From Hormiphora californensis (Eukaryota > Ctenophora > Tentaculata > Cydippida > Pleurobrachiidae): a DNA stretch of 64,000 nt. Of this stretch, positions 1 to 11,824 are shown in pieces; position 1 is the stretch's first letter; every line of letters starts with the position of its first letter. The notes beneath the pieces are model-generated. The model searched no databases. It was not told the origin of the DNA and saw only the letters and a program-made list of their open reading frames with translations. The position numbers and the translations under genes are program-made. The stretch is from assembly GCA_020137815.1 (NCBI GenBank), contig CM035353.1, positions 6,649,298 through 6,713,297 of the forward strand. The letters are read 5' to 3'.

Positions 1-3000
1 TTACCAAAGCTGACTACGACGATGAAAATGAGTGCGAGGAAAATGGAACAGGGAATGACAATTTGTAGCAGCCTCTCTCCTGAATAAGTATCATTAGTTA
101 GTATAACTATACAGAAGGAAAGAGATATATATTATTTAGAGTAAAGAGTATTGTTTGTTAAAAAGTAAATTGTGCTACTTACTAGCACAGACACTATCGT
201 CATATTTACACCGGGACTCCATTGCAACGACATTTGATGTAAACTCATTTAAAGGCCCCAAAAACTTGAAGTAGTCGTAACTGAAACATTATATTATATC
301 ATAAGCCTATTGGCCAAAATCAGGGTATTAATGGAATGGAAAAAATGGTTTTCTTCTAAAAGTCTATAAAAGTGTAACGTACACGGGTGATCCGGCATCG
401 AAGGCATTTCCCTCATAATCATAGAAGTACTTTTCACCCAGTTTGTGAAGTGAGGTAGAGTAGTCAAGATCATCACGCTCGGACTTGCGGCGATGGGGCA
501 TTAACGATGCAATTCTCTGCGGAATAAAGTATAATTATTTAAATTCAATAATCCGTAAAAAAAATATAATGAAAGTGACTTACCTTCCACTTTCCGTCAG
601 TATACTGCCGTATGGTGTGTGGTACTCCTCCAAAGGGCCTTGTAAAATGACATGAATGAGCGAATGACATGAATGAATAGGGCAAACGTGAAATGTAATT
701 CCGTAATTATACATACAATGTATACAATGCAAATGTATGCTATACATGCAACTCTATTAGATGTGATGACTGATGTTAGCTATTATATGAACTATCTAAT
801 CAATCCATACCAGGAACCGACCGAAACAAGTAAACAACCAATCAGAACTCGTTATTTAGGTCACGTGACTGGTTATCAGCCAATCAGAGACCAGTATTTC
901 CTGATTCGGTCGGTTCCTGATCCATACCTGTTATCCTTGAACGTATACCGATTATACAGCTCATGCCATGGTCCATCATTTATCAGAAGGGAGAAGTTCT
1001 TGTAGTCATGGGTCGAGTTCAGGTAGTCGACTGAGTCAACACCGCCCAACGAGAACATACCTGGTAGGAAAGGGGAAGGGTATGGCGATGAAGTTTATTT
1101 GGCATTGGATAATCGACAATCGTGTACTGTGTATTAGGAAGAAAAACACCCTGTAGCTTCGCCACACGCAGAAGGAATTTAATTTAAATGGATCATTCCC
1201 AAAAATATGTACTAGGCCTGTCAAATAGTGTCAATATTTGGTTAAAGATAGAACTCACTAGAGGCAAGCCGATTCCAGTTGAATGTGCTAGGTACCTATA
1301 ACCTTCTGAACATAAAAAACCAAACCAACGTAAAACTATTTATTGAGCTGATATATGTTTTTGCAAGTGTTCAAGAGGTGTGGTTATGTCTTTATTACAC
1401 GTCATGCAAGTGTTCAAGAGGTGTGGTTATGTCTTTATTACACGTCTTGTTTATGACGGAACCCGAAACTTTAAAATAATGTGTCCTCCCTGTGTCAAAC
1501 AGCTGGGAGCAGAGTTGCCTCAAGAAGGGTACCACCCAACTACCATATTGATATACAGTCGGACCCCGATTTACCGGGATGCTCGGGGGAAAGGGTTTTG
1601 CTCGGTAAATCGGGGTACCCGGTATATCGGGGTCAAATACTGCTAGTTTCCTATATCGGGGGAAGATTATCATCCGGTAAATCGGGGTTCCGGTAAATCG
1701 GGGTTCCGGTAAATCGGGGCCCGGTAAATCGGGGTCTGACTGTATTAAGATTATTATTATTCTTATTATTGTTTATAAACTGCTTATTCGCGAGGAGACG
1801 TGACCTCCCGCCCCAAACAACAAAGGATCGCGAGGAGAGCTAGTCACGGTTCTTTACAATTCGTGACTTTTATAATCGATAGTAGTACAAATAATAACTA
1901 TCGAGAATGAGAATACCTCTCGGGCGAGATGATATAAGCGACAGGATTCTCAAATAGTCATTAAATAATGAGCTCGCTTTGCAAAGCTTTGGCTCTCTTT
2001 TTCCTCAAGATCTTACTCCTCGAGGGGTTATAAAAAGGAGTAGCATCTACAATGATTGTGCTTTATCCACATTTAGTTCGATGTCCACATAACTGAAGCT
2101 ATTCATTTTTTAGCGTCATGATTGGTATTTTGATGTTGCTCCTGTCAGCTTCTGATGGTAAATCCATTCAAGTTGCTGTGAGCAAGGCTTCAGCAAGGAC
2201 AGTAACAACCTGGAAATCTAGCACGCTTGTGCCTGAAAATGTACTGGATAGCGACATTACCACTTCATACCACTCAAGTCTTGATGGTAATCCGGAGTGG
2301 CTGAAATTGACTCTTGCTAGAAAGACTGAAGTGGAGAAGGTGGTCATCGTTAACAAGTAACTTGAAATTATAGTTGTGTCTTTCATTATTCCCCCCCTTC
2401 TTGCAGTTTTTATGAAGTTATACCAACTTTTTCAATCACTAGGTTTCAAGGAGTTGACGAAAAGTCTCTAAAGCGACTAAAAGGTACCCAAGTGACTCTC
2501 ATCGGATCATCTACCAATACCACCTGTGGTACTATTGACTCTGTCAGTCTAGTGTTTGACTTGGAACACCAGACCTACACAGTTCCCTGTCCTGTCACCT
2601 CCGAGCTGACCCTTGATGTACTCTTGTACGATGACTTAATGGAACCTACTGATCAAAACCGAATTATTATTCGAATAGTAGAAGTGATGATCTTTACCTC
2701 TGCATTACCGGGTATGTTTTTAAATGACATACATATTATAACTGACGTGCTACCATGATTCATTGTCACTAATCAAAACATACCACTTCTACAATCCCAC
2801 AACCATACCCAACCTGACAGCATTTTGTAACACTTTGTAACATGTTGTAACATTTCCCTAACATTTTGAATACCTTAATAACAGGAAGCGACCGAATATT
2901 CGGTTCGGTTCGGTTCGGTAGGAAATTTTGGCCGAACCACCGAATTTTTTGGTCAAAAAATGCCCAGAAATCGGGCTTTTTCATGCAAAATTTTTCAATT

Positions 3001-6000
3001 ATTTCACGAAAATTGTATGGATTTCAATGTCAAATTCGCCGTATTAACCCTATTTCGAATCGGTGGTGCTATGTGGAAATGATTTCGCTAGTTAGCGGGT
3101 TCGATATGGATTGATTTGATACCTGACTTCCCGTCGAATCGTGTCCTCATGAGAGGGTCAACAAATTCAGAAACTTTTTTTTCAAAAAATTCATGGAGAG
3201 CACCGATCAAGGTGTTAAGAATCATTCTCTGAAATTTTGTAAAAAAGTTTGGAAAATATTTCAAAGTCAATTTTATGGAAAATTTTCTATGTCAATTTTT
3301 GCGTACGAATCGTGTTTCGAATCGGTATTGCTAAGCGGGAGTGATGTTGCTAATTAGTGGGTCCGAGATGGATTATGCTGATACGTGATCCCCCATCAAA
3401 TCTAATTAGGAAGTTTAGGGGAAACGATTCATGTTTCAATAAATCTTGCTAATTAGCGAGAGCACTGCCGCATAGCATCACCGATTCGCAACACGATTCG
3501 TACGGCAAAATTGACATAGAATTTTTTCCGAAATTGACTTTGAAATATTTTACAAAGTTTTTTCACAAAATTAAATGTTTCTCTAAAAATTCATGGAGAG
3601 CATCGATCAAGGTATTGAGAATCATTAACTGAAATTTTTTGAATTTTTTTTTGTGAAAAATATTTTAAGTAAATTATGGTATACGAATCGTGTTTCTAAT
3701 CGACAATGCTAAACAGGAGTGATGTTGGTAATTAGTGGGTCCGAGATGGATTGTGCTGATACGTGACCCCCCATCAAATCTAATTAGGAAATTTAGAGAG
3801 ACACGATTCATGGTTCGTTTAATCCTGCTAATTAGCAATACCATTCCCGTATAGCATTGCCGATTCGCAACACGATTCGTACGCAAAATTTGACATAGAA
3901 AATTTATGATAAAATTGACTTTGAAAATTTTTTCACAAAATTGACTTTGCAATTTTTTCTAACATTTTTTAACAAAATTTCAGAGAATGTTTCTCAACAC
4001 CTTGTCCCTTGATCGGTGCTCTCCATGACTTTTTAGAGAAATATTTATACAGAAAAAGTTTTGTATGGTTCGGTTCGGTTCGGTTACCGAAATTCGGTTC
4101 GGTTCGGTTCGGTTCGGTTCGGTAAAATAGTTTTTCAAATTCGGTTCGGTTCGGTTCGGTGAAAAAAACCCGGTTCGGTCGTTTCCTGCTTAATAATACC
4201 TTAATAAAGATATTTCCACGTATATAGAATTACCCTTCCCTACCCCTACAACTAATTTGACATACCTGGCCATCCGATACGATTGAGATTTCCCCACTTT
4301 TTCTGAGTTGTTTCCTTGAAGGTCGCACCGTCTCCATACACATTCAGTAGGGTAAATCCTCCCTCCCGTGCTTCAAACAGGCTCGGTTTCCATGTACGGA
4401 GATAGTCAGTAAAGTAGCCCCATACAAGGGTGTCATGAGCAAACCCTGCTAACCCAGAAACTCCCTGCCCGCTTGGGTAGGTAAAGTTGAGTTCTACCTC
4501 ACATGCCTCTCTAAAGTTCGCCCTGGAAGAGAGAGAGACGTTTATAATTTGAGATTAAATTAGGTAGATGACATGCAAAAGTAGATGTTATTGCAGGAAC
4601 TAACTCGAAATTGTTCCAAGCTGTCATGTCGACTTCATCCTCGTAGGGCAGGAGGGGTCTATCATCGTTCTTAGGATCATCTCCCCTCACAATGTTAATT
4701 GAGGGGGGAGTTCGGCGCCACCTGGTAGCGGGGGGGTCATTGGTCAATCGCTGTTATAACTTATACGACTTGAAAGAACTAAAACAGTTGTCCGGGAAGT
4801 TAAATATAACTTGTTACATCAAATAAATGCCGGGGTTAGGGATTATCCGATAACACTTCATACCAGTTTTCAATGTGAGAAACTTCCGCATCAGTTGTGT
4901 TTAGATCGATAGTATAGTTAGCTGAATCACCCTCATTGTGGAACACCCACGATGGACGGTTATGTGCGTTATGACAGATCATGATGGCACCCTAATTGGG
5001 GATAAATAATATATTTTATACATTCGCGTCTAAATTATACGCTAGCAGAGTAACATAATTTCTAAATTAATTATGTATTGAAGATCTGATAGTAGTTGAC
5101 TCCGAGATTAGTTGAATGATCTCTCCCAAACTTACGTCAAGTGCGTCTCCCAAAGAGTGATCATCGTGGGTAGAAGTCCCATTGTACTGCGGGGTGATTG
5201 GGCCACAGGGCGCCCCATTCTCCGGTATCATTATAATACCATAGCTACTCAGCCTGTTGGAGAGGGATAATAGTAAGAGAAATGTATGCTCAAAGTTTCG
5301 ATTGAAATAAAACTGAACTTACTCAACAGTAGCATCTGAGTCGCCGTGAGACCTTCCGTATTGGACCATTTGGTTGTCTTTTAGAAGCATGAGCATACCT
5401 CTAAGAAAGGGCTCCTTACCAAGGAGAAGAATAACTGAAAATAATGATTAACGATTATAATATATCAACGGGGCGTGTGTAAATTACTCACCTCTAGTCG
5501 ATTTCTTAGTAACATCCTTCAGATAGTTATTTACAGTGGCAGTGGTATTTCTCTCCGACTCTTCTACGAAATAATCCCAGGCGGTAATCTTTGTCAGGAA
5601 CATGTCATCAAGAACACGAGAGTACAACTTAATCCAATGCTCCATTGATTCTCGGAGGAGCCTCTTGATACTGTCTGCCAGCAACTGATATATTTAATGG
5701 TTAACATCCATGCCAAAGAGCTCTATGAAGAATTAGCAGGAGCAATGTTACTAACCAAATTTAAACACTTAGTTTATTTCAAACAAAGCTAGTGTTCAAA
5801 TGTACTTTATAATGTCGTTATAATGGTTAAGGTAAGAGACCCAGAAAAAAAGGGAGTAGTACAAAAGGAGGGTGATTACCTCAGATGCGCCTGATTCATA
5901 GAAGACAGCCATGGTTCCGGTGTTCCATGATAGCTCCTTTAGTGTGTACACCAACTGGTCAATAACCATCCAGTCTTCTAGACCAAGGACAAGGGTACTG

Positions 6001-7013
6001 TCCAGGACACGATCTGCAAAGTTCACCGAACTTCTCTGTGGCCACAGTCCTATCGGGAGGGGGGTTAAAGTGGGAAAATATGAAGACAAATATATATTTC
6101 CCTTGAGTTAGCACAGGAGTACATGAACATCAATCTGTACATGTGAGAATTCTTAGTACTAATTGCGGGACTAATTACGGGAGAACTCAACGGTGAATCG
6201 TGATCTCGTACCTTTAACGTCGACCACGGAGGAAACGATGTTAGGAACTCCCAGAGAGGCAGCAACGTAGGCGGTTTCATATGCACTAGTAGTACTTCCG
6301 ATAATTCCAGCAAACTCAGTGGATGTTAAGTTTTGAACAAACGCAACTCTACTATAAATGTCACCCAGTGATAACGTATCGGTAATGGTCCCAAAGTTTG
6401 ACTGAAACTCGGTTTTGTCTGCTGGTTCCAAGCCAGTACCATCGGGAAGAACCAGAACCAGATCTTCATTTAGCTCAAGATAACGGGTGTAGTTTCGTCG
6501 GTTTTCATCTGTATCATCCGGTGAGAAACGAAACAAGGCGTCGGCAGGCTTATTTTTACAGTAATCGGAATAGTAGTACCCACGTATAGCAGGGGCTTCC
6601 AGAAATTCAGTTTCCGGTTTCATTTCTTTGTTTTGACAAAATCCAAAATCCATATTTCCCTCGTTGTAAACGGGAGGGTCAGAGGGTTCTCGGTCGTAGT
6701 ATGCAAACTGTTCTTTGGTGCCGGGAGACTGGTAGAAGTAATGACGGATCATGGCGAGGAGGTCAGTGTTCCACGATTTTCCGTATTCCATGGTAACTCT
6801 AGAAGCAGCACTCTGAAGCCGAAAATCATCCATCATCTTATCTCGGGCGACATATATCGCAGGGAGAATTCGCAGTCCGTGATTCCATGGGATAGTAGTT
6901 GGATTTGCTTTATACTGTTCTACATTGTCCCAGCGGACATCAACATAGAAGTATCGTTTTGCAGTGCAGCTATGGCAGAGAAATGCCACAGCCAAAATGA
7001 GAATGAAAGACAT
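1..7013 (-). CDS. Venus-flytrap (ANF-receptor) ectodomain receptor, partial at C-terminus
   Basis: Exons read on the minus strand: 7013-6212, 6049-5880, 5684-5493, 5434-5323, 5253-5136, 4991-4864, 4721-4605, 4522-4266, 1060-958, 638-584, 516-384, 280-183, and a last one from about 80 to the edge. Reading phases agree across all junctions except the last, where the acceptor is ambiguous. The ATG at 7011-7013 opens a signal peptide (MSFILILAVAFLCHSC). The motif GIIGSTTSAYETAYVAASLG, then a basic-hydrophobic lobe, resembles the type I periplasmic-binding/ANF-receptor fold of receptor guanylyl cyclases and class C GPCRs. The ectodomain is roughly 760 residues, followed by a hydrophobic segment (IFLALIFIVVVSFG) that should be the first membrane helix. 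The cytosolic part lies beyond the left edge, so I cannot choose between a guanylyl cyclase and a class C GPCR. The 4266-1060 intron carries a hAT-like element and an antisense F5/8C gene. Confidence 0.7.
811..919. mobile_element. 109-bp hAT-type MITE with 8-bp target duplication
   Basis: The ends are inverted repeats (CAGGAACCGACCGAA ... TTCGGTCGGTTCCTG). The flanks are an exact 8-bp direct duplication, atccatac at 803-810 and 920-927. Eight-bp duplications are characteristic of hAT transposons. There is no coding capacity, so this is a non-autonomous element. It lies in an intron of the ANF-type receptor, between exons 1060-958 and 638-584. Related copies lie at 46,428-46,536 and 58,460-58,560. 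Confidence 0.85.
1556..1742. mobile_element. pogo/Tigger-like MITE (CAGTCGGACCCCGATTTACC family)
   Basis: The inverted ends CAGTCGGACCCCGATTTACC and its complement are each flanked by TA, as expected of Tc1/mariner-pogo elements. The interior consists of repeated 'cggtaaatcgggg' phrases. A copy in the opposite orientation is at 57,974-58,145. Shorter relatives are at 22,466-22,550, 28,934-29,008 and 32,750-32,835. The superfamily is inferred from the TIR and the TA flank only. Confidence 0.65.
2118..2711 (+). CDS. Small secreted discoidin/F5-8C-like (fucolectin-like) protein, nested antisense
   Basis: Two exons are visible: 2118-2358, ending in GTAACT, and 2407-2711, after ttgcag and ending at GTATGT. 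The join gives VVIVNFYEVIPTFSITRFQG, a typical centre of an F5/8 type C domain. A signal peptide (MIGILMLLLSASDG) opens it. Further F5/8C hallmarks are the LDSD...W-L-K-L core and the final IIIRIVEVMIF strand. Two Cys (TCG, VPCP) are placed as in the paralogue at 52,436-53,163. If the last donor is not used, the frame stops at 2758, giving about 197 residues. The gene lies in the long intron of the opposite-strand ANF receptor. The ligand is unknown; sugar or lipid binding is only the family expectation. Confidence 0.7.
2882..4188. mobile_element. 1.3-kb non-autonomous hAT-like element with 8-bp target duplication
   Basis: The ends are inverted (CAGGAAGCGACCGAA ... TTCGGTCGTTTCCTG) and flanked by an exact 8-bp duplication, cttaataa, at 2874-2881 and 4189-4196. 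The interior has (ggttc)n arrays near both ends and long inverted segments around 'cacgattcgtacg' and 'atggagagcac'. No transposase frame is present. Its TIR is close to that of the 109-bp MITE family, so one transposase may have moved both. Confidence 0.85.
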
Positions 7014-7756
7014 TCTAAGGAGGTATAAAATTATTTGGAATCCTTAAGGTAAAAATTCTAAGTTTTTCAGTCCCCTGTTGTCGCCGGAGGGGTGCAAAGC
7101 AAGCCAAAAACTTTATGCGACTCTTGAAAAAAAATCTTTACGAAAGAGAAAAAATATATATTTTTTTTTTTTTGGGGGGAGAGCACTCCCGTAAACAATC
7201 TTTGATGCTGAGAGTTCTCAGTTGTTATTAAAATACATGCGCTCTTGCGCTATCACGGACTAAAATAATAAATTTAAAAAAAACAATTGTTCATTGACAC
7301 ACTCTCATGTTCCAAAGATCATCAGATGTAGTTTCGGTCTTCTTCCCACGGAATTTTTTTTGAAAATTCACTAACCCCAACACCGATTGGCATCACTTTC
7401 CGACAGCCGAAGAGAAGCTGCCGAAGAGAGAAAGGGGGTAACCGTATGAAGAGTTAATCGCGATGAGTCTCATTCACATTGGGTTCGATCATTTGCCCAC
7501 GGAATCCACGGATCGAAAGGGTGAGAAAAAATATTTAAAAAAAAGCTGTCATTTTTATGAAATAATTCGCGCGCGCATTGATTTTTCAACAAACGCTGCG
7601 TCTCGCAATAAAGCGGCGCTTTTTATATTTAATAGCGCGTTACATTAAATGATTTTAATATAATTTACATCATGATCATAAACGCAAGAAAATGAACTAA
7701 AGCAAGAAAATGAACTAAACAGAACAAATATGAAAATCTAAATAAAAATGGAGGAA
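7014..7756. other. 5' flank of the ANF-type receptor; no gene seen
   Basis: AT-rich DNA with a 15-T run and poly-A runs. It contains the promoter of the minus-strand receptor by position, but I cannot point to a specific element. The short frames here have no recognisable features. Confidence 0.4.
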
Positions 7757-8416
7757 AGACAGAGACAGAGACAGAGACAGAGACAGAGACAGAGACAGAG
7801 ACAGAGACAGAGACAGAGACAGAGACAGAGACAGAGACAGAGACAGAGACAGAGACAGAGACAGAGACAGAGACAGAGACAGAGACAGAGACAGAGACAG
7901 AGACAGAGACAGAGACAGAGACAGAGACAGAGACAGAGACAGAGACAGAGACAGAGACAGAGACAGAGACAGAGACAGAGACAGAGACAGAGACAGAGAC
8001 AGAGACAGAGACAGAGACAGAGACAGAGACAGAGACAGAGACAGAGACAGAGACAGAGACAGAGACAGAGACAGAGACAGAGACAGAGACAGAGACAGAG
8101 ACAGAGACAGAGACAGAGACAGAGACAGAGACAGAGACAGAGACAGAGACAGAGACAGAGACAGAGACAGAGACAGAGACAGAGACAGAGACAGAGACAG
8201 AGACAGAGACAGAGACAGAGACAGAGACAGAGACAGAGACAGAGACAGAGACAGAGACAGAGACAGAGACAGAGACAGAGACAGAGACAGAGACAGAAAC
8301 TGTCTTTGCTGAGACAGAGACAGAGACAGAGACAGAGACAGAGACAGAGACAGAGACAGAGACAGAGACAGAGACAGAGACAGAGACAGAGACAGAGACA
8401 GAGACAGAGACAGAGA
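7757..8416. repeat. (AGACAG)n hexanucleotide microsatellite, about 660 bp
   Basis: About 110 near-perfect units, interrupted once at about 8296-8312 by aaactgtctttgct. Because 6 is a multiple of 3, both strands stay open (Arg-Gln and Ser-Val dipeptide frames). These frames are artefacts of the repeat and not genes. Confidence 0.97.
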
Positions 8417-9644
8417 TGTTTTCTGGGCCCAAATAAATCATTAAATCGGTTCAGCTCTGCCCTAGTGCCCTAGTGCCCTACACGCGACTTTATTATATAG
8501 TATTATTATATATCATATATATTATTATAGAGTCTATAAGTAAACTCTTTATTCAATCATTTTCAATTTTCTAAGTTTGGTATAGTTTGGTACTATAGGT
8601 GCCTGTCACTGCAGCAGTGCAATGGCATGCCAGTCCAATGTATTTTTGCTCCGATATAGGTAGCTTCTCTCGTGTGGTTGGGCCCCATGTGATTACCCTG
8701 GTTTCCTTGTTGTTCCTTGAGACCCACTATATTGTTGTGCACTTACCCCGTGTGGTGACTTGACACTACCGCGTACTTGCAGAGTTTGCTTTTCTGTCCC
8801 CTATATTCCACAGCTTATAGTGCTCTTTAGTCTTTACCTCCTTCCCCTAGCCGCTAGTTAATACATGCAATGTCTAACACAGGTTACATGTCAATTGTCA
8901 TTGACTGTGATCGCAGGGGATACTGAATATTTTAATTACCAGAGTTGAACCCTGATCGATGCCACATCGCATGTGCTAGACACGTGCAAACCCAATCGCA
9001 GTATACCCATCATGTTATAAAATATATGTATATGCTCCTCTCCTCGCCGTTCGGTCGCATATGTGTCACTCATTAACATTATGTTCCCCTAGCATCACAC
9101 TGATATCATATGTTCCACGTTCCCACGGTCACATGAGAGAGCAGCTACTTGATCAGAAAACTTACCACGCATCCTTCCATCCTTCACTAACTTGATTGTT
9201 GTGTAAAACTCCTCCCCCAGAGGAGCTGCTGCCATGGCAACACGCCGCCCTCTTTCTATATATATTAGTTGTCTGATATTTGTCACTCGAGACCGCGGGA
9301 TGGGGCGGGGAGTAGTACAATAACTCATTCAGTACTTTCATTTTTCGAGAGAACTCTTTCTCCAATCTCCATGTGGTATGTGATATTGTAGTGTGTTGGA
9401 TATTGGTAAACTGGGAGTGACGGCGTGTTATACAATAAAGGATTTGGAGAGCCATCACTTGAAGCTATGCTAATCGGACTCCATTGAGAGACAGGGAGAT
9501 CGGAGGGAGAGAGATTTTATTGTGTACTTGTTCGGTGGAATTGATTTGTCTCCCACTCTCCCAATGGCGAAACTGTCTTTGCTGTGTAAACGATAAGTTG
9601 TATGTAGATGTCGGGAACTAGGACTACTACTGTACACTATAATA
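8417..9644. other. Intergenic; no gene or repeat recognised
   Basis: I see no exon-like frame with splice sites and no clear repeat. The only oddity is that gaaactgtctttgctg at about 9568 matches the interruption inside the hexanucleotide array at 8296. Confidence 0.4.
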
Positions 9645-9654
9645 GTGAACCATA

Positions 9655-9858
9655 ATAAAGTCCAAGAGCCTCTAAGAGTATCCAAGAGCGCACCAGATCC
9701 AAAAGAGACCAAATTCAACAGCGCACCCATCGGCCCCATCCAAAAGATACAAAATCCAAGAGCGTACCGCATCCAGAAGAGACCGAGGTCAAGAGCGGTA
9801 TCTTTTGGATGGGGAGCTCTCTTGGAGTGGTCTCTTCTGGATGTGGTACGCTCTTGAA
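9655..9858. repeat. Inverted-repeat cluster built on 'ccaagagcg ... ctcttctgga'
   Basis: Phrases such as gcatccagaagagacc and ggtctcttctggatg are arranged in both orientations. They can fold into a long hairpin. Probably a decayed MITE or a nested pair; no target duplication was identified. Confidence 0.5.
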
Positions 9859-10031
9859 TTTTATCACTATAATATTCAGTTTACTTTGAAATTAAATGTC
9901 ATTCAGTTATTAGCTGATCATAGCAAGTAACTTATAATTCAGAGATTCCTATCATATTCTTCATGCATATAGTCAGGATTTCTCGCATAGGTGCTCAACT
10001 AACGTATCCGTATGACAATTATTGAGAGAGA

Positions 10032-10033
<2 letters not shown>

Positions 10034-10077
<44 letters not shown>
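10034..10077. repeat. (GA)n microsatellite
   Basis: Uninterrupted ga dinucleotides. Confidence 0.95.
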
Positions 10078-10081
<4 letters not shown>

Positions 10082-11824
10082 TGCAGAAAGAGAGCAACGT
10101 GTTACATAGCCAGAGAATGAAATATAAACAGTAAAATGTTTCTTCTAGGAAGAAGTAGCCGTCATTTAAATATAATTGTTGCCTAAGCTACTCATCTTTA
10201 AATTTATCCTTTGACGTGTCCAATAGTTTTTTCTTCTAACAGTGCCAGATCATGCTCAGCTTCAAATTATACAAAACTCAAAACTTTCGATAAAGAGCTC
10301 CTCGCTCTTACATTCTTACAAAGAGCTGACATGAGAGAGCTGACAGAGTTTTGAAACGAAAGTTTGACCACTCTGTATGGCGGCGCCCATACCCCAATTT
10401 GATTCTCAGTGCGCTCAGATCGGGTCGGCGGCGCCAAACAGTGACCACTGCGCTTCTTGTAATCTTAAGATCTTGTTCCCTCCAACAAAACAAAAATGTC
10501 TCCCATAGAACCGGAAGAATGCTCTTGCATCATGGTTCTGTAAACTGAAATTCATCAATTCTTCCCTAAAATGTTCTACATAAAACATGTTTAAATTACT
10601 AGATGTGATGTTTGTCAATGTGTCATATCGCACAGTCCAGACGACCAGACACATATACGTAACATAACACTGACCAACTGACTAGTGTGGTGGGTGAAAA
10701 CACACATGATATTAGCCTCCTTGAAATACAATACACACAGCAGACTTGTAATTTCTAGTGCTGGTATATGATCTTGTTACTTGACCTTCTTTTTAGTAAG
10801 CTGGGTGGTACTCAACAATTTAGAGGACACTGGACAGGGTATTCCTCTAAGCCAGTGGCATTCAATTGGTTGATAGTCACATCCCTATACATGCTTTATC
10901 AATAGTCAGCTGTTTCTCCCTCAATCAACTCTTTTTTATCTCCCCATGTTTTTCCCAAGCAAGCAACGCTTACATTTCACTGTAATTTGCAGCTCTTCTG
11001 CAGATAGATATTAGTTTAATCTTCGTCCACTATGGTTATGCGGAATTAATGCGAAATAATTTGTCTTTCTCTGTCAGTGATTGCGGGTTGTGTTTATTCC
11101 CAGAATTAACTGGTCGCTATGGCAACATTTCCAACATAACAAGCAGGATCTCATCAGATATCAAGTGGAGGGGAGCGTAGACAGCAATTTGAGAGAAAAA
11201 GAGGATGTGAATCAGAACTAGATAGAGAGATAGAGAGAGCTTGTACTTGCAAGGGAATCACATTACAATTAGTTGCCTCGATGTGGTTATGTTGTGCTTC
11301 ACAGGTTGTAGTTTACTTCTTTTCTCCGTTTCTATAGTCTTATTTTATTCTTCGTAAAGACGCTGCTCACTCTAAGGCAGCGGATTACGGGGGCCGGAAT
11401 TGTTTTGTTCAAACAAGGCAAGGCCGGAATAGATTACCCCTTTGATATGTGATTTCCAGAGAATTGAAATAAGCTCATATGCATAATTTACACTCTGTGC
11501 TGCTGCACTAGCCGTGCTTAAATCTGCATGACAAAGAATAGTGGCGAATTGAAATTGAGAGCGATGTAGGTATTGTTGTGTTGTGGGAGAATCACAACAC
11601 CACAAGCTACACAAACGTCTAGACCTTGCCGCACAATAGTGGCACTGACTGTACATAGCATAGCGCACATATCGGCCTCACGTAGCGGAGAGGCCGACGG
11701 TCATGTATGAGACAAGCCCTCTGTGAACCGTGGGTGACATGGACATGTACAATCTAGACCTAACTTATTGCAGCTTGTTTGACTCTCTCTCCTTACTTAT
11801 ACTGTTCTATAATATTATAGTACC
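10078..11824. other. Intergenic; no gene recognised
   Basis: The only structure noted is at about 10,372-10,437, where ggcggcgcc occurs twice around 'cagatcgggtcgg'. Similar GC-rich phrases recur at about 46,803-46,830, so this is probably a dispersed repeat. No coding exon was found. Confidence 0.4.

Noticed and set aside
2769-3952. Several 60-92 codon frames between 2.8 and 4.0 kb
   Set aside because: All lie inside the 1.3-kb hAT-like element and its internal inverted repeats, with no transposase motif.
7665-8473. Long Ser-Val and Arg-Gln frames on both strands
   Set aside because: They are translations of the AGACAG hexanucleotide repeat.
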